From NCBI RefSeq assembly GCF_000719775.1, contig NZ_JOHR01000023.1, forward strand, positions 1-64,000: a DNA stretch of 64,000 bases. Reading direction: 5' to 3'. Origin of the DNA: Streptomyces sp. NRRL F-5135. GTDB lineage: Bacteria; Actinomycetota; Actinomycetes; Streptomycetales; Streptomycetaceae. Positions 25,691-33,854 of the stretch are shown one piece after another. Position 1 is the first letter of the stretch; the number at the start of each line of letters is the position of its first letter. The notes beneath the pieces were generated by a model. It was not told the DNA's origin, ran no database searches, and worked only from the letters and a program-made list of their open reading frames with translations. A program made the position numbers and the translations under genes.

Positions 25691-25897
25691 ATGAGCGAGC
25701 CCACGAGATACGCGATGCCGCCCGTAGAACTCCCGTTGAGAACGGACGAGGAGCCGAAGCCCGTTCCTCGTTGCGGAGTGTGTGCGGCTCTGGCGAAGCA
25801 ACGAAAGGACGGGAGGGCCCGGGGAGACTGGTCGATGGTCTCGGACCTGAATGTGGAACTCCGTCATCACCCGCACACAGGACGGTCTCCGGAGTGA
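25691..25897 (+). CDS. Conserved-looking small protein with CxxC (68 aa)
   Basis: A short protein starts MSEPTRYAMPPVELP behind AGGGGAC. It contains RCGVCAALAKQR (a CxxC followed by a basic helix) and ends HHPHTGRSPE. Its place just after an XRE/DUF5753 regulator, and its CxxC-AAL-KQR pattern, recall small proteins often found in DUF397/DUF6879 neighbourhoods. No function can be assigned. The CxxC could bind zinc, but a second Cys pair is missing. Confidence 0.6.
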   Translation: MSEPTRYAMPPVELPLRTDEEPKPVPRCGVCAALAKQRKDGRARGDWSMVSDLNVELRHHPHTGRSPE

Positions 25898-26047
25898 CCA
25901 ACCGAGCCGATATCGACAGATTCGACACGAGCACCTTCTCTGTCACTGCGCGGCAGGGGCGGGAAACCGAAGCATGTGCACGTCACCGGGTGGAATGCCC
26001 CACGGTCCGGCCGCCCCCTGGTGACCGGACCAGAAAGGAGAACGTAC

Positions 26048-26236
26048 GTGAGCATTGCCCACCCCGAGCGCGTTGACCACTACGCGTCGCGCACCCCGGA
26101 CGCCGACGGCTGGCGCGGCATCCCATTCCGGTACCCGTCCGACATGCAGATGGACGGCGGGAAGCACGACGGTGGTCCCATGCCGCCCGAAGCCCCCCGA
26201 GACCCACAGCCCAGCGGCGGGGACGGCGACGAGTAA
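26048..26236 (+). CDS. Small hypothetical protein (62 aa)
   Basis: GTG 26048 follows AAAGGAGAACGTAC, a good ribosome site. The product starts VSIAHPERVDHYASRTPDADGW and ends in a Gly/Asp/Pro-rich disordered tail. There is no signal peptide, membrane helix or known motif. It is the last gene of the low-GC regulator cluster and is followed by a hairpin terminator. I do not recognise a family. Confidence 0.5.
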   Translation: MSIAHPERVDHYASRTPDADGWRGIPFRYPSDMQMDGGKHDGGPMPPEAPRDPQPSGGDGDE

Positions 26237-26259
26237 CCCACCCCTGCCTGAAGAATCGC

Positions 26260-26293
26260 CCCCGTCCGCGCACTGCTCTGTGAGCGGACGGGG
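26260..26293 (+). terminator. Hairpin terminator
   Basis: A perfect 10-bp stem (CCCCGTCCGC 26260-26269 with GCGGACGGGG 26284-26293) lies 24 bp past the stop of the 62-residue gene. Confidence 0.75.
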
Positions 26294-26310
26294 CCCTGTG
26301 CCTCACCACT

Positions 26311-26355
26311 CTTGTGTCCGGCGATGCGTAAGAGAGCACCCGCCACACCGGACGC
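26311..26355. repeat. Diverged repeat copy A
   Basis: About 45 bp are roughly 85% identical by eye to copy B at 27338-27382, in the same orientation. Shared parts include gtccgg, gagagcacc and acaccggacgc. The internal inverted repeat is degenerate here. Confidence 0.55.
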
Positions 26356-26394
26356 CCCAGGGCCATACGCCCGTCGCCCGTGGCCGCCACGACG

Positions 26395-26838
26395 GGACCG
26401 ATCCGCGCCGGGAGCGGTTCTTCGGCGACCAGTTCGCCGGCATCGACCACTTCCCGTTCGCCAGTACCGAGATCAGCCTGATGGCCGTGCACCCGCGGAT
26501 CCTGACCTGGCCGAGGCCCTGCTCGGTGAGGAGTCGATCCAGATCTACGAGGCCGTGGCCTGGGCGAAGTTCGCCGGGGCGAGCGACTACGACCAGAACA
26601 TCCACACGGACTACCGTCCTGCCGCCGTGACCTGGGGCCAGTGACGTGGCTGGGCGTATGCGGCGGTGGAGAAGGAGTGGTACCGGTTCGTCTCCCGTGC
26701 CGGCCCTCGCCAGTCGCAGGTGTTCGGGTTCCGCCGCCGGGCCACCCGTACTGGACTCCGCAGACGCTGGCCGGCATGTCTCTGCGGTACCCGGATCTCG
26801 ACCTTTCCGCCTGGGCCGACGCCGCCGGTCAGAAGTGA
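26395..26838 (+). pseudogene. Decayed phytanoyl-CoA dioxygenase-family gene
   Basis: Fragments of one protein appear in changing frames. RERFFGDQFAGIDHFPFAS is followed by AVHPRIL, then after a one-base loss near 26502 by DLAEALLGEES and YDQNIHTDY, which carries the HxD iron motif of Fe(II)/2-oxoglutarate dioxygenases. The frame then stops; an internal segment is missing. WAYAAVEKEWYRFVS continues, and after another one-base loss near 26738 comes PPPGHPYWTPQTLAGMSLRYPDLD to a stop at 26838. This pattern fits the phytanoyl-CoA dioxygenase family. The C-terminal iron-binding His and the start are lost, so it is a pseudogene. Confidence 0.75.
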
Positions 26839-26910
26839 AGGGAACGCGGCTGAGGGCTAGGCAAGGACCTTACGAGCTGTGGTCGACAGGGCGAACGTTG
26901 CCTGACGCGG

Positions 26911-27240
26911 CTAGCCCTCGCGCCGCAGACGGCGCCACAGCCGCGTACGCCGGCGTCGTGCCGATCGCTGTGGCCTCGCACCGTAGCCCGCCCTCTCGCG
27001 ACCGGTCCACCGCGGATCGTCGGGGGAGGCGATCGGCGCCCGGCGGTCCACCTGCGCCCGGATCTCGTGGTGGGAGTCGTGCGAGGTGATACGCATGGCC
27101 TCCTCGTAGGAAGCCAAGGCCCCCTGGAGGGCCGCACCCGCGAGCCCGCGGCGACGGATGACGCCTTTCAACCAGGTGAGGAAACCGACGACCACGGCCA
27201 GGCAACCGGTCGCGACCAGATACGGCACCACCTCAGCCAT
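26911..27240 (-). CDS. Small membrane protein, unknown function (109 aa)
   Basis: ATG 27240 follows GAAGGAAGGTCCC. One membrane helix spans about residues 5-25 (PYLVATGCLAVVVGFLTWL). A basic cytosolic part contains SYEEAMRITSHDSHHEIRAQVDRR and ends in a strongly Arg-rich tail. It resembles small single-pass proteins of actinomycetes, but no family is recognised. It sits between a decayed gene and mycP, outside any clear operon. Confidence 0.55.
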   Translation of the reverse strand: MAEVVPYLVATGCLAVVVGFLTWLKGVIRRRGLAGAALQGALASYEEAMRITSHDSHHEIRAQVDRRAPIASPDDPRWTGRERAGYGARPQRSARRRRTRLWRRLRREG

Positions 27241-27337
27241 GGGACCTTCCTTCGCCGGGCCTGTCATCCGTTCGTCTGACACACACGATGCCCGCGTCCA
27301 AGTCCACCCGCAACGGCGGACTCTGCGGCTCGGTTCT

Positions 27338-27382
27338 CTTGCGTCCGGTGTTGCGTTGAGAGCACCTGCCCACACCGGACGC
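27338..27382. repeat. Diverged repeat copy B with perfect 11-bp stem
   Basis: This is the partner of the repeat at 26311-26355. Here GCGTCCGGTGT (27341-27351) and ACACCGGACGC (27372-27382) form a perfect 11-bp stem around a 20-nt loop. It lies about 100 bp upstream of the small membrane protein gene. Confidence 0.55.
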
Positions 27383-27538
27383 ACCCGAAGCCCCTTGCCC
27401 GCCGCCCCGGCTCCGGAACCGCCCCAGGGCCCGCCCCCGGGGCCTCCACACGTCACCCCGGCGTGAGCCGCGGCCCGCCCTGCATGGGTCTGGCCCCGCC
27501 CCGGGCCCGCCGCCCCCGACAGCCCCCGTCAGCCCCCG

Positions 27539-28747
27539 TCAGCTGCCCGCCGGGCGCCAGTTCCGGGCCCGGCCGCGCGGGATCACCACCGCGCCCGCGG
27601 CCACCAGCAGCACCAGCCCGCCGCCCACGGCCGCCACCACCAGAGCGCGCGTGCGCGGCTCCGTCGCGGGCGGGGGCGGGACCACCGCCCTCTCCGGCTG
27701 AGGTGTCGCGCCCCTGGCGTCGGTCAGTACGGCCGTCAGCGCGGCGTACGGGTCGAGCCGGGGCGGCGACGCCGGGTACGCCGCCTCCGTCAGCCTGCGC
27801 GAGACCTCGGCGGCCTTCAACTCCGGGTAGCGGGCCCGTACCTGCGCCGCCGCCCCCGCGACGTGCGCGGCGGCGAACGAGGAGCCCGAGCCGATGAAGT
27901 GGCCCGAGCCCTTGGGACCGATGCTCACCACCGCGTCACCGGGCGCCGCCAGGTCCGCGCCGCTCACCAGCGGCGCGTTGGTCGGCCGCCCGCCGTCCGG
28001 GCCGTAGTCCATCACCGCCAGCACGCCCGGCGCCGCCGCCGGCCAGTACCAGGGCGCCGGCTCCGTGTTCCTCGGCAGCGCGTCCGGCGCCACGGGGGCC
28101 ACCACCAGCGCGTCCTTGTCGCTCGCGTACTCGACCGCGTCCGTCAGCTGCGACTTGCCGCTGTCCAGGGCGACGGCGACGTAGATGACGGAGACGCCCT
28201 CGTCCGCCGCCTGGCGTATCGCGTCGGCGACCTGGCCGGCCGTGGTCCCGCCGCGCTCGTCCGTGCCCCGTACGGCCAGGATCCGGGCCTGCGGCGCCAG
28301 TCCCGCCGGGCCCCCGTCGTCGCCGGGCCGCGCCGCGATCAGGCCGGCCGCGAAGGTGCCGTGCCCGACGCAGTCCTCGCCGGCCGCCCCGAGCGCGGTC
28401 ACCCGCCCCGACAGCGCGGGCGCCTGCTCGGCGACTCCCGTGTCCACGACGGCGACCGTGGTCCCGGCGCCCTGGGAGAGCGGCCGGGAGCGGTTCGCGC
28501 CCAGAGCCCCCAGGGTCCAGGGCTCGGCCTTGGCCTTCTCGCTGGACACCGAGACGCAACTGTCGTCCTCCGCCAGGACGGAGGTCACGACGGGCAGTCC
28601 CACGGAGTCGGCCGCGGCGGAGGCGACAGGCAGGGCCCCGACGGCGCCCAGCGCGGTGGGGATCACGGTCATCAGCAGGGTGGCGGCCACAGCCGAGGCC
28701 CAGGGGCGGCGGCGGGAGCGAACTCGGGCACGGGGCATGGCGCGCAT
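27539..28747 (-). CDS. mycP: Mycosin, ESX-associated subtilisin-like protease (MycP)
   Basis: MycP is a membrane-anchored S8 serine protease needed for stability of the ESX complex. A signal peptide (to about residue 46) leads a subtilase domain with the catalytic triad Asp102 (VAVVDTGV), His129 (GHGTFAAG) and Ser290 (GSSFAAAHVAG). A Pro-rich linker and one C-terminal membrane helix (ALVVAAVGGGLVLLVAAGAVVI) with a basic tail follow. Length is 402 aa from ATG 28747; ATG 28738 is possible, and neither has a clear ribosome site. It lies 13 kb from eccC and is divergent from the EccA-like gene. Confidence 0.92.
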   Translation of the reverse strand: MRAMPRARVRSRRRPWASAVAATLLMTVIPTALGAVGALPVASAAADSVGLPVVTSVLAEDDSCVSVSSEKAKAEPWTLGALGANRSRPLSQGAGTTVAVVDTGVAEQAPALSGRVTALGAAGEDCVGHGTFAAGLIAARPGDDGGPAGLAPQARILAVRGTDERGGTTAGQVADAIRQAADEGVSVIYVAVALDSGKSQLTDAVEYASDKDALVVAPVAPDALPRNTEPAPWYWPAAAPGVLAVMDYGPDGGRPTNAPLVSGADLAAPGDAVVSIGPKGSGHFIGSGSSFAAAHVAGAAAQVRARYPELKAAEVSRRLTEAAYPASPPRLDPYAALTAVLTDARGATPQPERAVVPPPPATEPRTRALVVAAVGGGLVLLVAAGAVVIPRGRARNWRPAGS

Positions 28748-29146
28748 GATAGGCGCCGCGCCTGACGGCGCGTCGAGCGGGACGTGGCCGCGGTCGGCGA
28801 GGGAACGTACGAGAGGCGCGCGAGCGACCACCGGCCTGGCGTACGGTGGCGTACGGCACACCGTCCGGGCGCACCGTCCGGCACACCGCCCCGGCGCCCC
28901 GCCGCCCGCCGGCCCCTGTGACCTCGTCGTGGACTCATCGTGTACTGATCCGCACACGTCCGATCTCATCAGATCTCATCCGAACTCGTCCGAACTCGTC
29001 CGTCCCTCCTGGAACATCGCCGCACCGGTCCCGTAGCCTTCACCGCGTGCGCACAGCCGTACGTACCCGGACGCGAACCAGTCCCCTGCCGGCCCCCTGG
29101 GTGGGAGAGGCACGCGGCGGCGGCACCACAACGAGGAGGATCGAGC
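28748..29146. other. Divergent intergenic region between mycP and EccA-like gene
   Basis: About 400 bp without a convincing gene. Near 28961-29002 are four 10-bp near-repeats (two ATCTCATC-type, two CGAACTCGTC). Repeats of GGCGTACGG and CACCGTCCGG occur around 28838-28885. No promoter could be fixed by spacing. Confidence 0.45.
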
Positions 29147-32100
29147 GTGTCACGGCAGTTGCTCAGGGTCGGGTCGGAACAACCGGACAGCTTCCGGACG
29201 ATCGGTGATGCCCTGGACAAGGCACGCACGGGTGCGGTGATCCGGGTCCACCCCGGCCGCTACCCGGAGAACCTCACGGTCAGGACCCGGGTCACCATCG
29301 TCGCCGACGGCGAGCCGGGCAGCGTCGAGATCTGCCCGCGCCGGGGCACCGCCGTCGTCCTCGTCGCCGACGCCGTCATGCTCACCGACCTGACCCTGCG
29401 CGGCGGGAGCGAGGACCTGCCGGTGGTCGACGCGCCGCGCGGCCAGGTCGCGATGGACGGCTGTACGGTCATCGGCTCCGGCTGGACGGCCGTCCTGGCC
29501 CGCGAGTCGGGCTCGGTGGCCATGCGCGACTGCCGGGTCAGCAACCCGAAGGGCGCCGGCGTCGTGGACTCCGCGCCCACGGGCAGCGTCATCGCCGGCT
29601 GCCTCATCGAGAACCTCGGCACCTCCGGCGTCGTCATCGGCGCGGAGGCCCGCTCGACCGTGAAGGACTGCCGGATCCGCGACGCCCGCGCCAACGGCGT
29701 GCTGACCTCCGACGAGGCGCAGGGCCTGGTGGAGGACTGCGACATCTCCGGTACGGACAAGCCGTCCATCGCCCTGGAGGGAACCAGCGGCACCCGGGTC
29801 GTGCGCACCTCGGTGCACGACACCTCCGTCGGCGTCTACATCACCAGCACCGCCCGCCCGGTCCTGGAACACGTCACCGTCACCGACACCTCGGGCCCCG
29901 GCATCATGCTGGCCGCGAGCGCCGACCCCGAGTTCCTGAACTGCCGTACCTCACGCACCAAGGGCAGCGGCCTCGCCGTCACCGAACGCTCCCGGGGCAC
30001 CTTCCAGGACTGCGAGTTCGACACCGCCGCCGCGCCCGCGATCCGGGTGATCAACTCCAGCGCGCCCACCCTGACCGGCTGCGCGGTGCGCGACTGCGCG
30101 GACGCGAACGGTGCCGTGCTGCTGGAGGAGGAGTCGTCCGCGGAGTTCGACGACCTGCTGGTCACGGACGCGGCCGGCACCGGCATCCGGATACGCACCG
30201 GCGCCAACCCGCTGCTGCGCCGCGCCCGGATCACCTCGCCGGGCGGCCACGGCGTCGAGGTGATCGAGGACGGGCGCGGCCGGCTGGAGCACTGCGAGAT
30301 CGACCGGGCGGGCGGCGCCGCGGTACGGATCGCCTCGGGCGGCAACCCCGACATCCGCGACACGGTCATGCGGGCGGCGACCGACGCCACCGTCTCCGTC
30401 GGCTCGGAGGGACGCGGCACCCTGCGGGACTGCCGGATCGAGTCCGCCGCGGCCGGTGGCATCACGGTGGACAACGGCGGCGAACTCTCCGTCCTGCGCG
30501 CCCACATCACCGACTGCGGCGCCCACGGGATCCTGCTCGCCAACGGCTCCCGCGCCACTCTCACCTCCTCCCAGGTCATCGGCAGCGTCGGCGACGGCAT
30601 CCGGATCGACACCGCCGAGCCCGTCACCGTCACCGGCTGCACCGTCCGCGACAACCGCGGCGCGGGCCTGAAGCAGACGAGGGTCAACGAACGGCTCACG
30701 GTGGAGGACCTGAACAGCGCCGGCAACGTGGCCGAGGACGCGTGGGGCGACACCCTGCCGCTGGACGCCGCGAACGGCAAGGCCGGTGACTCGTCCAAGG
30801 AGCCCGAGGGCCCGCTGGAGGAGCTGGAGGCGCTGGTCGGCCTCGCCGAGGTCAAGAGCCAGGTGCGGACCCTCGTCAACCTCAACCAGCTCAACCAGCG
30901 CCGCGCCCAACTGGGCATGCCCGTCCCCCAGATGAGCCGCCACCTGGTCTTCTCCGGCCCGCCCGGCACCGGTAAGACCACGGTGGCCCGGCTGTACGGA
31001 GGCATCCTGGCCAATCTGGGCGTGCTGCGCTCCGGGCACCTGGTGGAGGTCTCCCGGGCCGACCTGGTCGCGCAGGTCATCGGTGGTACGGCCATCAAGA
31101 CGACCGAGGCGTTCAACGAGGCGCTCGGCGGCGTGCTGTTCATCGACGAGGCGTACACGCTGCTCTCGGACAGCAAGGGCTCCGGCGCCGACTTCGGCCG
31201 GGAGGCCGTCGACACACTGCTGAAGCTGATGGAGGACCACCGCGACGACGTGGCCGTCATCGCCGCCGGCTACACCGGCGAGATGGACACCTTCCTTTCC
31301 TCCAACCCGGGCCTGGCCTCCCGTTTCACGCGCACCATCGAGTTCGCCAACTACTCGGTCGACGAGCTGGTGACGATCACCGAGAACATGTGCGCGGGGC
31401 ACCGATACGAGCTCGACCCGCGGACCCTGGACGCCCTCGCCCGGCACTACGAGCGCATGCCGCGCGACGCCACGTTCGGCAACGGCCGGGCGGCCCGCCG
31501 GGTGTTCGAGGAGATGGTGGACCGGCAGGCGTCCCGGCTCGCCTCCATGACGAACCCGGCGGAGAGCGATCTCACCCTCCTGCTGCCCGAGGACGTGGGG
31601 GCGGACGCCGGCACACCGGCGGACGACGGCCCCGGCTCCGAGGAACTGCTGGCCGAGCTGCACGCCATGATCGGCCTCACCGCGGTCAAGAACGAGGTGA
31701 CCGCCCTGGTCAACCTGCTCACCGCGGCCAAACAGCGCAAGGCCGCCGGGCTGCCCACCCCGAGGATCAGCAACCACCTCATCTTCTCCGGGCCGCCCGG
31801 TACGGGTAAGACCACGATCGCGCGCCTCTACGCGGACCTGCTGCGCTCCCTCGGCGTCCTGCCCAAGGGCCAGCTGGTCGAGGTCGCCCGCGCCGACCTG
31901 GTGGGCCGCTACGTGGGTCACACCGCGCAGCTCACCAAGGAGGCGTTCGAGCGCGCCATGGGCGGTGTGCTGTTCGTCGACGAGGCGTACACGCTCACCC
32001 CGGAGGGCGCGACTTCCGACTTCGGCCGGGAGGCCGTCGACACGCTGCTGAAGCTGATGGAGGACCACCGCGACGAGGTCGTCGTCATCGCCGCCGGCTA

Positions 32101-32455
32101 CACGCGCGAGATGCGCCGCTTCCTCGACTCCAACCCGGGTCTGGCCTCGCGGTTCTCGCGGACGGTGGAGTTCGAGAACTACTCCACGGACGACCTGCTG
32201 GAGATCCTGTCCAAGCAGGCCACCGGCTACGGCTACGACTGCTCCCCGGAGGCGATGACGGCGCTGCGCGGCTACCTGGACTCCCTGCCGCGCGACCACG
32301 CCTTCGGCAACGCGCGTACGGCCCGCCAGATCCTGGAGGGCATGATGACCCGCCAGGCGGGCCGGATCGGCGCGATGTCCGCGCCGGGCCTGGACGACCT
32401 GCGCCTGCTGCTCCCGGAGGACCTGCCCCCGGAGGCCGCGGCCCTGCGCCACTGA
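29147..32455 (+). CDS. Right-handed beta-helix protein with two CbxX/EccA-type AAA+ domains (1102 aa)
   Basis: Residues of about 1-520 are right-handed parallel beta-helix repeats of about 23 residues with many V-x-D-C-x-I rungs. Two CbxX/CfqX-family AAA+ modules follow. Walker A is SGPPGTGKTT at about 602 and again at about 880; Walker B is LFIDEAYTL at about 663 and LFVDEAYTL at about 941; each has an NPGLASRF sensor segment. EccA of mycobacterial ESX systems has one such AAA+ module behind a TPR domain. Start GTG has GAGGAGG upstream. It faces away from mycP, so I infer a cytosolic ESX chaperone-ATPase whose beta-helix may grip substrates. Confidence 0.88.
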   Translation: MSRQLLRVGSEQPDSFRTIGDALDKARTGAVIRVHPGRYPENLTVRTRVTIVADGEPGSVEICPRRGTAVVLVADAVMLTDLTLRGGSEDLPVVDAPRGQVAMDGCTVIGSGWTAVLARESGSVAMRDCRVSNPKGAGVVDSAPTGSVIAGCLIENLGTSGVVIGAEARSTVKDCRIRDARANGVLTSDEAQGLVEDCDISGTDKPSIALEGTSGTRVVRTSVHDTSVGVYITSTARPVLEHVTVTDTSGPGIMLAASADPEFLNCRTSRTKGSGLAVTERSRGTFQDCEFDTAAAPAIRVINSSAPTLTGCAVRDCADANGAVLLEEESSAEFDDLLVTDAAGTGIRIRTGANPLLRRARITSPGGHGVEVIEDGRGRLEHCEIDRAGGAAVRIASGGNPDIRDTVMRAATDATVSVGSEGRGTLRDCRIESAAAGGITVDNGGELSVLRAHITDCGAHGILLANGSRATLTSSQVIGSVGDGIRIDTAEPVTVTGCTVRDNRGAGLKQTRVNERLTVEDLNSAGNVAEDAWGDTLPLDAANGKAGDSSKEPEGPLEELEALVGLAEVKSQVRTLVNLNQLNQRRAQLGMPVPQMSRHLVFSGPPGTGKTTVARLYGGILANLGVLRSGHLVEVSRADLVAQVIGGTAIKTTEAFNEALGGVLFIDEAYTLLSDSKGSGADFGREAVDTLLKLMEDHRDDVAVIAAGYTGEMDTFLSSNPGLASRFTRTIEFANYSVDELVTITENMCAGHRYELDPRTLDALARHYERMPRDATFGNGRAARRVFEEMVDRQASRLASMTNPAESDLTLLLPEDVGADAGTPADDGPGSEELLAELHAMIGLTAVKNEVTALVNLLTAAKQRKAAGLPTPRISNHLIFSGPPGTGKTTIARLYADLLRSLGVLPKGQLVEVARADLVGRYVGHTAQLTKEAFERAMGGVLFVDEAYTLTPEGATSDFGREAVDTLLKLMEDHRDEVVVIAAGYTREMRRFLDSNPGLASRFSRTVEFENYSTDDLLEILSKQATGYGYDCSPEAMTALRGYLDSLPRDHAFGNARTARQILEGMMTRQAGRIGAMSAPGLDDLRLLLPEDLPPEAAALRH

Positions 32456-32465
32456 CGAGCGGTCG

Positions 32466-32489
32466 GACCGGTCCGTCGCCGGACCGGTC
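32466..32489. terminator. Hairpin between convergent genes
   Basis: A 9-bp inverted repeat, GACCGGTCC (32466-32474) with GGACCGGTC (32481-32489), lies between the AAA+ gene and the ferric-reductase-like gene. Confidence 0.6.
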
Positions 32490-32500
32490 TCCGCGTTCCG

Positions 32501-33574
32501 TCAGTCGTGGTTGTGGGTGGACGACGTGTCGGCCGGCGGGATCGAGCGGCCGCCGTCCCGGCCGGTGAGGACGACGGCGAGGATCGCGACGGCGATGGCC
32601 GCCACGGCCAGGCGTCCCGCCAGGCGCAGGCTCCAGGCCGGCCGGCCCCAGCCGCCCGGGGTCGCGGGCACCGGCCGGGACAGCCGCTCGGAGCGGCGCG
32701 CCGGGCGCAGCAGCCGGGCCAGCAGCAGTGCGGCGATGGGGAGTTGCAGCAGCCAGATCGTGGTGCGGAACCAGCCGTCGTACCAGACGTTCGTTCCGTA
32801 CAGCAGGGTGTGCCACACGCTCAGGACGTAGACGACGATGACGAAGCGGTGCAGCACCCGCCACGTCTTCGGCCCGATGCGGTGCCTGACGTAGAAGAGC
32901 AGGCCGAGCGGAACGGCCAGGTAGAGGGCCGCCTGGCCGACCGGGATCGCGATCTGGCCGGTGCCCGAGTCGTAGCCGCCGGGTACGAACGCCTCGACGA
33001 AGGCGGTGTACAGCCGCGCGTGCCAGCGCGCGGTGTCGTGGCGGACGAGTTCCGCGGCGAACAGCAGGGCGTGGGCGGCGATGAGGGCGATCGTGTTGAG
33101 GCTGGTGGTGCGGTGGAGGCGTTCCAGGCGCGGCCCCGACAGGGGCAGCCGTCCCGGCCGGGGTCCGGAGAGCAGGAGGCCGAGAACGACCGTCACCCAG
33201 GCCCACAGCAGGGCCGCCCAGCCGAACGCCTGGCTGAGGAAGTACATCCAGAAGCCCTCGACGTCGGCCATGAACGGCATGACGGACACGGTCGACGACG
33301 TCTTCGCCCGAATGCGGGCCAGGAGGAGCGCGAACACGGCCGCGGTGACCACCAGCGCGACCAGCCCGTCCGGTAACGACGCCTTCAGGTCCGACCTGAG
33401 CGTGGTCCGCGCGGGGCGGCGTTCCGTGCCGGTGGCGGCCGCGCCGACCGCTTCGGGAGCGTCCGCGGACGTCGGATCATCGCTGGGCGCGGAGGTGTCG
33501 CCGGGCGCGGGGCGCTCGCTGGACATCGGGGTGTCGCCGGGCTCGGATGCGGCGGACGCTGGGGGCGGTTTCAT
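32501..33574 (-). CDS. Ferric reductase-like transmembrane protein (357 aa)
   Basis: A disordered Pro/Ser/Asp-rich N-terminus (about 1-65) is followed by seven or so membrane helices. Paired His residues occur in LERLHRTTSLNTIALIAAHALLF and VLHRFVIVVYVLSVWHTLLYG, the b-type heme pattern of the ferric reductase-like membrane domain (PF01794). No FAD/NAD domain follows, so electrons must come from elsewhere. It ends with a lone helix and an Asn/His-containing tail. Start ATG 33574 follows GAAGG; longer open frame upstream is low-complexity. It is divergent from a membrane-protein gene with a CRP-like site between them. Confidence 0.8.
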   Translation of the reverse strand: MKPPPASAASEPGDTPMSSERPAPGDTSAPSDDPTSADAPEAVGAAATGTERRPARTTLRSDLKASLPDGLVALVVTAAVFALLLARIRAKTSSTVSVMPFMADVEGFWMYFLSQAFGWAALLWAWVTVVLGLLLSGPRPGRLPLSGPRLERLHRTTSLNTIALIAAHALLFAAELVRHDTARWHARLYTAFVEAFVPGGYDSGTGQIAIPVGQAALYLAVPLGLLFYVRHRIGPKTWRVLHRFVIVVYVLSVWHTLLYGTNVWYDGWFRTTIWLLQLPIAALLLARLLRPARRSERLSRPVPATPGGWGRPAWSLRLAGRLAVAAIAVAILAVVLTGRDGGRSIPPADTSSTHNHD

Positions 33575-33623
33575 GGGAGCGGCCTTCTCGATGGCGCCGG
33601 TCGGCGAGTGCGGGTGTAGGCGA

Positions 33624-33655
33624 GGTACGGATGTACGCGGGTACGGATGTACGCG
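33624..33655. repeat. 16-bp tandem duplication
   Basis: GGTACGGATGTACGCG occurs twice without spacer (33624-33639 and 33640-33655), upstream of the ferric-reductase-like gene. Confidence 0.9.
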
Positions 33656-33742
33656 GCTACGCGTGTGCGGGAGTGCGGGAGTACGGGTAGGGACGTCACC
33701 CAGCAGTCGGATCCAGCGCGCGGAAAGTTCCCCCGGTCCGGC

Positions 33743-33758
33743 TGTGACATGAATCACA
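33743..33758. promoter_or_regulatory. CRP-type palindrome TGTGA-N6-TCACA
   Basis: TGTGACATGAATCACA is a perfect match to the consensus CRP/FNR-family core. It lies in the divergent gap, 169 bp before the ferric-reductase-like start and 97 bp before the membrane-protein start. Confidence 0.55.
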
Positions 33759-33854
33759 CACCTCCGAGTGTCGCTGTATACGCGCCGAAGACCTGACGTA
33801 TCCGGACTGCGGACCCTTTTCCGAGGCCCTGTCCGGACTGGCACGCTGACCCCC

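Noticed and set aside
27338..27382. Possible tRNA fragment (gagagcacctgcc resembles part of a tRNA-Ala)
   Set aside because: No T-arm or acceptor stem could be folded. It is better described as a repeat with a simple stem.
29951..32452. Minus-strand 833-codon frame opposite the AAA+ protein
   Set aside because: It is antisense to conserved Walker motifs on the plus strand.
32085..33206. Minus-strand Arg/Pro-rich frame over the ferric-reductase-like gene
   Set aside because: It is out of frame with a clear membrane protein on the same strand.
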